Below, one piece after another: positions 1 through 4,511 of a stretch of 6,040 nucleotides of DNA. Source of the stretch: Planctomycetota bacterium. GTDB lineage: Bacteria; Planctomycetota; B143-G9. Numbering within the stretch: the first letter of the stretch is position 1; every line of letters begins with the position of its first letter. The notes under the pieces are model-generated. The model had not been told where the DNA came from and did no database searches. It saw only the letters and a program-made list of their open reading frames with translations. The position numbers and the translations under genes are program-made. The stretch is taken from contig QNBY01000077.1 in NCBI GenBank assembly GCA_003644275.1, positions 1-6,040 of the forward strand. The letters run 5' to 3'.

Positions 1-462
1 GGAGTGGGCGAAGACGAGGGTGAGGGAGGGGCGCTCGGCGGCGAGCGGCTCCCATTCGGCGGGGGTGCAGCCGGGGTTGTGGGCGGTGTGGACTATCACG
101 GGGAGGCCGCGTTCGGCGGCGAAGTCGAGCACGAAGGCGGCCTCGGGCGGGTTGAATGCGTCGGACAGCGGATGCAGCTTCACGCCGCGCAGGCCGAGTG
201 AGGACATGCGCTCGAGTTCGGCGCGGGCGGACGGCGGGTCGGACGGCACTATGCGGGCGAAGCCGACGAGGCGGCCGGGCCGGCGCTCGGCGGCGCGGGC
301 TATCCTGTCGTGCAGGGCGGAGTACTGGGGGCCGGAGCGGCGCTCGTTGATGGGGAAGACCACCGCGCGCTCCACGCCGAAGCGGTCCATGGCGGCGAGG
401 AGTTCGTCGGCGGTGAGGGAGGCGTCGGGCGCGGTTCCTATGTGGGTGTGGAAGTCTATCAT
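1..462 (-). CDS. Amidohydrolase-family TIM-barrel metal-dependent hydrolase (N-terminal 154 residues, 3' end outside window)
   Basis: I translated this by hand from the minus strand; the frame is open from the ATG at 462-460 to the window edge. The protein begins MIDFHTHIG, whose His5-x-His7 pair is the first metal-binding motif of the amidohydrolase superfamily. It continues with a helix ending in FGVERAVVFPIN, then GFARIVPSD, GLRGVKLHP (Lys95, His97) and VIVHTAH (His125, His128), and stops in FAHS (His153). This order fits the Amidohydro_2 group (COG2159-like cytosolic hydrolases and decarboxylases); the substrate cannot be read from it. The remaining barrel, including the last catalytic Asp, should lie beyond base 1. 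The start is supported by GGAG/AGG just upstream and by the ATGA overlap with the stop of the TPR gene, implying translational coupling. It is the last visible gene of the four-gene operon. A TatD-type hydrolase is possible but fits less well. Confidence 0.88.
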   Translation of the reverse strand, partial: MIDFHTHIGTAPDASLTADELLAAMDRFGVERAVVFPINERRSGPQYSALHDRIARAAERRPGRLVGFARIVPSDPPSARAELERMSSLGLRGVKLHPLSDAFNPPEAAFVLDFAAERGLPVIVHTAHNPGCTPAEWEPLAAERPSLTLVFAHS

Positions 463-986
463 GCCTCTCCGCTCTCGAGTTCCCGCATCTCGCGCTCCAC
501 CTGCCAGCCCCACTTCCCGGCGTCGTCGAGGGCGAGGACCTTTCGGTATTCGGCGACGGCGCGCCTGCGGTCGCCCGCGTGGCGATAGACGCCCGCGAGG
601 TAGAGGTGGGCCTCCACGTCGTCGGGCGAGCGGCGGAGCATGGCCTTGAGCTCGCTCTCGGCCTCGTCGTAGCGGCCGGAGAGGTAGTAGGCCACGGCCT
701 TGCGGAGGTGAGCGAGGAGCTCTTCCTCCAGCCTGCGGGGGTCGAAGGTGTGGTGGTGATAGAAGAGCTCGCCGAGTCCGACGAGCCAGGCCAGCCCGAA
801 GACGATTAGCCCGATCTGGACGAGGGACTGGGCCTCGTCGCCGGAGAAGACGAACTTGCCGAGCAGGAAGAGGTCCACGCCGACGGCGGCGGCGACGAAG
901 AGGACGACGGCCCGCGCGAGCCTGCCCTCGACGGCCTGGCCGGAGCCGGGGATGATGAGGGAGGGGATCCAGGCGTACTTGCTCAT
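459..986 (-). CDS. Small membrane protein with N-terminal PGxGQ-type hydrophobic domain and C-terminal TPR repeats
   Basis: This is a 175-residue protein of unknown specific function. Residues 1-20 contain PSLIIPGSGQAVEGR, a PG-x-GQ-x-x-x-G signature seen before hydrophobic segments in TM2/DUF5683-like small membrane proteins. Two hydrophobic stretches follow, about 24-47 and 55-75. Residues 93-155 form roughly two tetratricopeptide repeats: YYLSGRYDEAESELKAMLRR, then HLYLAGVYRHAGDRRRAVAEYRKVL. The TPR part probably faces the cytoplasm and binds a partner, perhaps a neighbouring operon product; that is inference. The start is the ATG at 986-984, which overlaps the TGA of the UbiA gene as ATGA and has GAGGT upstream. 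The frame stays open to about 1589, but that extension is Arg/Pro-rich low-complexity sequence antisense-like in composition and overlaps the UbiA gene, so it is not used. The downstream junction is a second ATGA overlap. Confidence 0.85.
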   Translation of the reverse strand: MSKYAWIPSLIIPGSGQAVEGRLARAVVLFVAAAVGVDLFLLGKFVFSGDEAQSLVQIGLIVFGLAWLVGLGELFYHHHTFDPRRLEEELLAHLRKAVAYYLSGRYDEAESELKAMLRRSPDDVEAHLYLAGVYRHAGDRRRAVAEYRKVLALDDAGKWGWQVEREMRELESGEA

Positions 987-1936
987 CGGACCTCGCTTTC
1001 GTTCCCGGTGGCGGCGGCGCGGCTCATCCGCGCGTACATTATCACGGTTAGGAGGGGATAGAGAGCGGCCAGGGCCAGGCCGGGAAGGAGGAAGCGGCCC
1101 GGGAGGTCGGCCGCGGAGAGGAGGTGCAGCCCGAGCCCTCCCAGGAGGCAAAGGGGGGTTATCCACATGGGCACGTACCAGCGGAGGCGGGGGAGCCTCT
1201 CGCGCGAGAGCACGACGTAGGGGAGCGTGACGAAGAAGGAGCCCGCCACGAGGAGGAAGAGGTAGAAGTACCAGGAGAGGGCCTCGAAGCGGGTGACGGG
1301 AAAGAGGACGAGACAGGCGAGGCCCGCGGCTATCCAGGCGAAGAGGAAGGGGGCCTTGTCCGCGGGGTCGTCCTCCATGAGCGAGGCGAAGGTGACGGCG
1401 GCGGCGTAGAGGCCGTATGAGAGGACGAAACAGAGGACGACGGGATTGGCGAGGACGGCGGCCACGTCGAGCCCGAAGACGGCGGCGGCCGCCAGCACGT
1501 CGGCCGCGCGCGCGCCTCCCATGAGGAAGGGGGAGAGAATGGGAAGGCGGGCGTGGGTGAGGTCGTAGAGCACGATGAAGGCTACGCACATGCCCGCCGC
1601 CGCGGCCGCCGGAGCGGGAAGGAAGAAGACGACGAGCGCGAGAGCCCCACCGCCGGCGAGGACGAGGAGCGCGTAGGCGGCGCGCCGGCTCACGGCCCCG
1701 GAGGCGAGCGGGCGGGCGGCCCCGGCGGCGCGGTCGCGCTTCTCGTCGGCAAGGTCGTTCAGCACCAGCCCGAAGGCGTAGAGCAAGAGCGACAGCAGGG
1801 AGGCGAGCGCCAACTTCTCCGCCGTGACCACCGAGCCCAGCGCCACCATCGCCACGCCCGCGCCGAGGAAGGCGTCGGCCACGGCGGTGGGCAGCACGAG
1901 GGGCCTGAGCAGGGAGGCGACGGCGGCGAGGCTCAT
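983..1936 (-). CDS. UbiA-superfamily membrane prenyltransferase, EboC-like
   Basis: This is a 317-residue polytopic membrane protein with about eight or nine hydrophobic segments, the usual size for UbiA-family prenyltransferases, which move a prenyl group from a polyprenyl diphosphate to an acceptor inside the membrane. The first Asp-rich motif is intact: N60-D61-x-x-D64-x-x-x-D68, followed by RPLASG (75-80). The second loop reads YDLTHARLPILSPFLMG at 124-140, then GxR (141-143). It has only Asp125 and Asp147 in place of the classical DxxxD. The YD...H...SPxxMGxxR layout matches my recollection of EboC-type proteins, which have YD...KH...GPLNMGxCR. The start ATG overlaps the upstream stop as ATGA and has a GAGAGGAA Shine-Dalgarno about 6 bases before it. 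The UbiA family is clear; the EboC assignment is probable; the substrate is unknown. Other options are a quinone- or lipid-type prenyltransferase. Confidence 0.93.
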   Translation of the reverse strand: MSLAAVASLLRPLVLPTAVADAFLGAGVAMVALGSVVTAEKLALASLLSLLLYAFGLVLNDLADEKRDRAAGAARPLASGAVSRRAAYALLVLAGGGALALVVFFLPAPAAAAAGMCVAFIVLYDLTHARLPILSPFLMGGARAADVLAAAAVFGLDVAAVLANPVVLCFVLSYGLYAAAVTFASLMEDDPADKAPFLFAWIAAGLACLVLFPVTRFEALSWYFYLFLLVAGSFFVTLPYVVLSRERLPRLRWYVPMWITPLCLLGGLGLHLLSAADLPGRFLLPGLALAALYPLLTVIMYARMSRAAATGNESEVR

Positions 1937-2790
1937 GCGGGTTCCTCTCCGAACGTCTCTCTCCAGATGGGGGCGAGGCGCTCCAGGGCGCGCCTGGCGG
2001 CCTCGCCGGGGGTTTCCTCGTAGGGGTAGAGCTCGACCGTCACGAAGCCGTCGTAGCCTATCTCGGCCAACGCCTCGAAGACGGAGCGGAAGTCCACCGC
2101 CCCGTCGCCCGGCACGAGGTGGAAGTGACGCCTGTCGGCGGCTATGTCCTCGATGTGGACGTGGTCGAAGCGGCCGCAGAAGTCGCGCACCACCCGTGCG
2201 GGGTCCTCGCCCACGCAGAAGAAGTGGCCTATGTCGAGGTTCATTGCGACGCGGGGATGCGGCACGCGCTCGAAGAATTCCTCCATGCCCGCGGAGTCCT
2301 GCACGAGCAGGCCGGGTTCGGGCTCGACGAGGAGGAGGACGTCGAGGTCCTCGGTGCGCTCGATGACCTGTTCCACGCCGCTCGCGAAGAGCTCCAGGGC
2401 GGCGGCGCGGTCGGGCGCTTCGTCGAGCGGCCCGCCGGGCTCGGTGGAGACGGTGGCGGCGCCGAGGGCGCGGGCCATGCGGAGGGCGGCCACGGTGTGG
2501 TCGATTCGCAGGGCGCGGCGGTCCTCGTCGGGGTCTATGAACGAGGGCCGCCAGGTGTCGCCCGCGGCGAACATGGTGAAGGCGTTGACGTTGGAGACGG
2601 CGAGGCCCAGCGAGCGGATGTGCTCCGCGGCGCGGGCCACGAGGTCGGGCGGCGCGTCGAGGGGGTAGAGGTGCGGCGCGTCGGCGTACACCTCCAGGGC
2701 CTTGTAGCCCGCGGCGGCTATGTCGGCCGCGGCGTCGAAGAAATCCGTGCGCTTGTAGGCGTTCGCTGAAAAGGCGAGTTTCGGCGGCAT
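1933..2790 (-). CDS. Xylose isomerase-like TIM-barrel protein (sugar phosphate isomerase/epimerase, AP_endonuc_2 family)
   Basis: This 285-residue protein is full length for the family. It begins LAFSANAYK, followed by a helix and GYKALEVYAD (28-37), the typical first strands of this fold. Likely metal ligands appear in the expected order: Glu156 in LLVEPEPG, Asp186 and His189 in NLDIGHF, His210/His212 and Asp215 in DHVHIED, and Glu253 in VTVELYPYE near the C-terminus. The loop GDGAVDF (228-234) before the last strand is also typical. The family includes sugar isomerases, epimerases, myo-inosose dehydratases and endonuclease IV, so the reaction cannot be fixed from sequence alone. It is the first gene of the four-gene operon and its TGA overlaps the UbiA ATG. 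The start is supported by a strong Shine-Dalgarno (AAAGGAGA, 8-base spacing). In ebo clusters the isomerase-like protein EboE is, as I recall, longer, so orthology is uncertain. Confidence 0.92.
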   Translation of the reverse strand: MPPKLAFSANAYKRTDFFDAAADIAAAGYKALEVYADAPHLYPLDAPPDLVARAAEHIRSLGLAVSNVNAFTMFAAGDTWRPSFIDPDEDRRALRIDHTVAALRMARALGAATVSTEPGGPLDEAPDRAAALELFASGVEQVIERTEDLDVLLLVEPEPGLLVQDSAGMEEFFERVPHPRVAMNLDIGHFFCVGEDPARVVRDFCGRFDHVHIEDIAADRRHFHLVPGDGAVDFRSVFEALAEIGYDGFVTVELYPYEETPGEAARRALERLAPIWRETFGEEPA

Positions 2791-2798
2791 GGCCCGGT

Positions 2799-2806
2799 TC
2801 TCCTTT
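2799..2806 (-). promoter_or_regulatory. Shine-Dalgarno site of the left operon's first gene
   Basis: The minus strand reads AAAGGAGA here, eight bases before the ATG at 2790. It fixes the start of the isomerase-like gene and is the only ribosome binding site in this operon lying outside coding sequence. Confidence 0.8.
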
Positions 2807-2825
2807 CGGCTCGCTCTCTTGCCCT

Positions 2826-2854
2826 ATTTTACTACTTCGACGCGCTTTATCGAG
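2826..2854 (-). promoter_or_regulatory. Weak candidate promoter for the left operon
   Basis: On the minus strand the AT-rich patch contains TAAAAT (2831-2826), a five-of-six match to a sigma-70 -10 box. It would start transcripts near 2819 and give a leader of about 30 bases. At 17 bases upstream the -35 position reads CTCGAT, which is poor. The patch stands out because the rest of the window is very GC-rich. The call rests on composition and position only, so it is tentative. Confidence 0.25.
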
Positions 2855-2889
2855 AAGAAGAGGGAGGAAAGGGGGGCGAAAGCGCGGCG

Positions 2890-2926
2890 GCGTCAGCTCC
2901 GGAGGTGACGCATACGCGACGCGTCA
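2890..2926. repeat. 22-bp near-perfect palindrome plus a third half-site (candidate operator)
   Basis: Positions 2890-2911 form a palindrome in which ten of eleven base pairs match: outer arms GCGTCA and TGACGC surround the perfect core CTCCGGAG, and the only mismatch is a G/G pair next to the core. A further GCGTCA at 2921-2926 pairs with the same TGACGC (2906-2911) across a 9-base spacer. The three half-sites thus alternate in orientation with 16- and 15-base steps. The block is wholly non-coding and lies between divergent genes, one of which encodes a helix-turn-helix protein. That position fits a binding site for a dimeric regulator; if transcribed, the two pairings are mutually exclusive hairpins. 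The function is inferred. Confidence 0.5.
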
Positions 2927-2942
2927 GCGGCGGACCGAGGGG

Positions 2943-2971
2943 GCCTCCCGCGCGACAATGCGCGCGGAGGT
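2943..2971 (+). promoter_or_regulatory. GC-rich hairpin sequestering the Shine-Dalgarno of the plus-strand gene
   Basis: In RNA, 2948-2954 (CCGCGCG) pairs fully with 2961-2967 (CGCGCGG). After a single bulged C at 2947, 2944-2946 (CCU) pairs with 2968-2970 (AGG), and a G-U wobble (2943-2971) closes the stem. The loop is ACAAUG (2955-2960). The right arm contains GGAGG (2966-2970), the Shine-Dalgarno of the gene starting at 2978, so the folded form would block ribosome entry. This could be a translational control element opened by a ligand, protein, temperature or upstream translation. Chance pairing in GC-rich DNA is the alternative, but the exact coincidence with the Shine-Dalgarno is notable. 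No known riboswitch class is recognised. Confidence 0.45.
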
Positions 2972-2981
2972 GAAAAGATGA
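2958..2981 (+). CDS. Seven-codon mini-ORF overlapping the downstream start (possible leader peptide)
   Basis: An ATG in the hairpin loop opens a frame encoding MRAEVKR. Its TGA (2979-2981) overlaps the ATG at 2978-2980 as ATGA, the same overlap used at all three junctions of the left operon. Ribosomes reading it would melt the hairpin and stop exactly where the next gene begins, which would permit reinitiation. Against it, the nearest purine-rich Shine-Dalgarno-like stretch (around 2937-2943) is about 14 bases away, so initiation would need a leaderless or weak mechanism. The frame has no stop upstream across the intergenic region, but no other start codon was found. Confidence 0.2.
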   Translation: MRAEVKR

Positions 2982-3676
2982 GAAAGGAAAACGGAAGAGG
3001 GAGGCGGACGATCACGCTTCCCAACGAATTGCTCGACCTGTTTCCCGCGCCGGGGAACGAGGAGGACAGGGAGGCGGAGGAGGCCGCGAGGAGGGCGAGG
3101 ACGCGGGCCGCCTCGTGGTGCATGGAGCGGTGGCGGGAGATCCTGGAGCCCGCGGAGCTGGAGGCGGTGAGGATGTACCTGGACGGGCTCACGGCGGCGG
3201 AGGCCGCGGCGGTGGCGGGCACGGACGAGCGGCGGCTCTCGGAGACGCTCGCGCGCGCGGCGCTGATGCTGGGGGAGTGGCGGCGGTCCTCGCCGGGGCG
3301 GAGGATGAAGGCGCTGGCGCGGAGCCTGTCGGGCGCGGGGCGGGCGCTGAGGGAGGGAAAACGGCGGCCCGACGCGGCGGCCCTTCTCGCCCGTCCGGCC
3401 GTGCGCGAGGTGCTGGCGCTCGCGGCGCGGCGGTTCGTGCTCCATCCCTCGACGGCGCGGAAGGTGTCCGCGCTCGCGCGCAAGGCGGCCCGCGAGGGAG
3501 TCCGGGCGCTTGGGGCGGAGGAGCGGGCGCTTCTCGGCGAGGCGCTGGAGAGGTGCGGGAAGGCGCTCGCGTCCGGGCCGCTGGAGGGCATGGTGCGCTC
3601 GTCGCGGCGGGCGCTCAGGGCGCTTCTGGAGCCGGACGAGGCGGCGGTGAGGAAACTCGCGGCGGATCTTCGGTGA
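2978..3676 (+). CDS. Hypothetical helical protein with sigma-70 region-4/LuxR-like helix-turn-helix
   Basis: This 232-residue protein is not recognised as a named family. Residues 1-45 are charged and probably disordered. Residues 56-98 (LEPAELEAVRMYLDGL, then TAAEAAAVAGTDERRLSETLARA) follow the pattern of sigma-70 region 4 and LuxR helix-turn-helix domains: a helix ending in YLDGL, a helix on AAEAAAVAG, and a recognition helix after TDER. The remainder (105-232) is Arg/Ala/Leu-rich and predicted helical, with no motif I know and no transmembrane segment or signal peptide. The ATG has a near-ideal GGAGGTGA Shine-Dalgarno (2966-2973), itself inside a hairpin. Codons end mainly in G (GCG, GAG, AGG, CTG), unlike the C-ending minus-strand genes. 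It is the only plus-strand gene, divergent from the isomerase-UbiA operon and convergent with the protease gene, so it may regulate the operon and itself through the nearby palindrome; that is inference. Confidence 0.75.
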   Translation: MRKENGRGRRTITLPNELLDLFPAPGNEEDREAEEAARRARTRAASWCMERWREILEPAELEAVRMYLDGLTAAEAAAVAGTDERRLSETLARAALMLGEWRRSSPGRRMKALARSLSGAGRALREGKRRPDAAALLARPAVREVLALAARRFVLHPSTARKVSALARKAAREGVRALGAEERALLGEALERCGKALASGPLEGMVRSSRRALRALLEPDEAAVRKLAADLR

Positions 3677-3677
3677 G

Positions 3678-4511
3678 TCAGGAGGGTTCGGAGACGCGAA
3701 CGCCGCCGCCCTCGGGCGGAGCGGGCGGCTTCTTCAGGGTGCCGTCGGGGTTGGAGAGCTCGGCGCGTATCACTTTCTCGACGGCGCGTATGCGCTTGTC
3801 GAGATCGGGATGGGTGCTCAGGAACTCGGGGAAGGAGCCCCGCTTCTGTTCCACCTTCTTGAGCTTGCGGAAGAAGGAGACCATGCCGTGCGGGTCGTAG
3901 CCCGCGCGCCAGGCGTAGCGGACGCCGAGCAGGTCGGCCTCGTACTCGTGGCGGCGGCTGTAGCCGAGCAGAAGGAGCGTAACGGCGGCCTGGGCGGCCG
4001 CCTTGTATTCCTTCTTCTTCGTGTTCTCGTCGAGCAGGGCGGTGAAGAGGGAGGCGAGCATACCGGCCTGGAGGGTCTTCACGCCGTGGCGGGCGGCGAT
4101 GTGGCCGCACTCGTGGCCGATGACGCAGGCGAGCTCGTCGTCGTCGGCCTTCGCCACGAGCCCGGAGGTGGCGTACACGAAGCCGCCGGGAGCGGCGAAG
4201 GCGTTCATGTCCTTCGCGGCCACCAGGGCGAAGCGGTACTCCACGTCCTGCCTGTCGCTGACGGCCGCTATCCTCACTCCCACGGACTTCACGCGGGCGG
4301 CGGCGGGGCCGTCGTCGCGGACCTTGAACTCGGTCCTTATCTGCCGGTCCACCGACAGGCCGATGCGCATCTCGGCCTCGGTGCTTATGAGGACCAGCTC
4401 TTCCTTGCCGGTGGCGGGGTTGACCTGGGTGCAGGCGACGGAGAGCGAAAGAAGCAGCAACAGGAGAAGGGCCGGCAGGCGGAGCGCCCGCGGGCGGCGT
4501 TCAGTTCCCAT
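3678..4511 (-). CDS. M48-family zinc metalloprotease, predicted lipoprotein
   Basis: This is a 277-residue peptidase of the M48 (Ste24/HtpX/BepA-LoiP-like) family. The N-terminus has basic residues, a hydrophobic run (12-26) and Cys27, a probable lipidation site; the -3 residue is Ser, so the lipobox is slightly degenerate. CTQVNPATGKEELVLIS after the cysteine is the usual start of mature M48 lipoproteins. The catalytic HECGH lies at 133-137 (His133 and His137 bind zinc, Glu134 is catalytic) and the third ligand is likely Glu189 in EYEAD (189-193). NAFAAPGGFVYATSGL (103-118) and STHPDLDKRI (232-241) are further family hallmarks. Envelope protein quality control is the likely role. The C-terminal 25 residues are Pro/Gly-rich and variable. 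The ATG lies inside the cca-family gene (11-base overlap) with GGGAGGA upstream, indicating coupled translation. The stop is one base from that of the convergent gene. Confidence 0.95.
   Translation of the reverse strand: MGTERRPRALRLPALLLLLLLSLSVACTQVNPATGKEELVLISTEAEMRIGLSVDRQIRTEFKVRDDGPAAARVKSVGVRIAAVSDRQDVEYRFALVAAKDMNAFAAPGGFVYATSGLVAKADDDELACVIGHECGHIAARHGVKTLQAGMLASLFTALLDENTKKKEYKAAAQAAVTLLLLGYSRRHEYEADLLGVRYAWRAGYDPHGMVSFFRKLKKVEQKRGSFPEFLSTHPDLDKRIRAVEKVIRAELSNPDGTLKKPPAPPEGGGVRVSEPS

Noticed and set aside
1..462. Frequent ATA isoleucine codons, often before G-starting codons, despite the high GC.
   Set aside because: Counter-examples with ATC before G exist in the TPR, UbiA and cca-family genes, so no consistent rule could be shown.
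987..1589. N-terminal extension of the TPR protein up to base 1589.
   Set aside because: The extension is Arg/Pro/His low-complexity sequence inside the UbiA gene. The ATG at 986 has a Shine-Dalgarno and the ATGA overlap seen at the other junctions.
2819..2851. A plus-strand promoter in the AT-rich patch (TTGCCC ... TTTATC).
   Set aside because: The 21-base spacing and poor hexamer matches do not support a sigma-70 promoter. No convincing promoter for the plus-strand gene was found.
2835..2857. Possible stem CTTCGA ... TCGAGAAG near the AT-rich patch.
   Set aside because: The arms pair only with a two-base bulge and the stem is short, so it is too weak to call.
3706..3719. GC hairpin (CCGCC, loop CTCG, GGCGG) downstream of the HTH gene as a possible terminator.
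   Set aside because: It encodes the Pro-Glu-Gly stretch of the protease C-terminus and has no T-run after it. Short GC stems of this kind are expected by chance here.
2893..4110. A 405-codon minus-strand frame (and another at 2924-3445) covering the HTH gene.
   Set aside because: The translations are Arg/Pro/Ser/Ala-rich and overlap part of the M48 gene in another frame. The plus-strand frame has a near-ideal Shine-Dalgarno and an HTH pattern.
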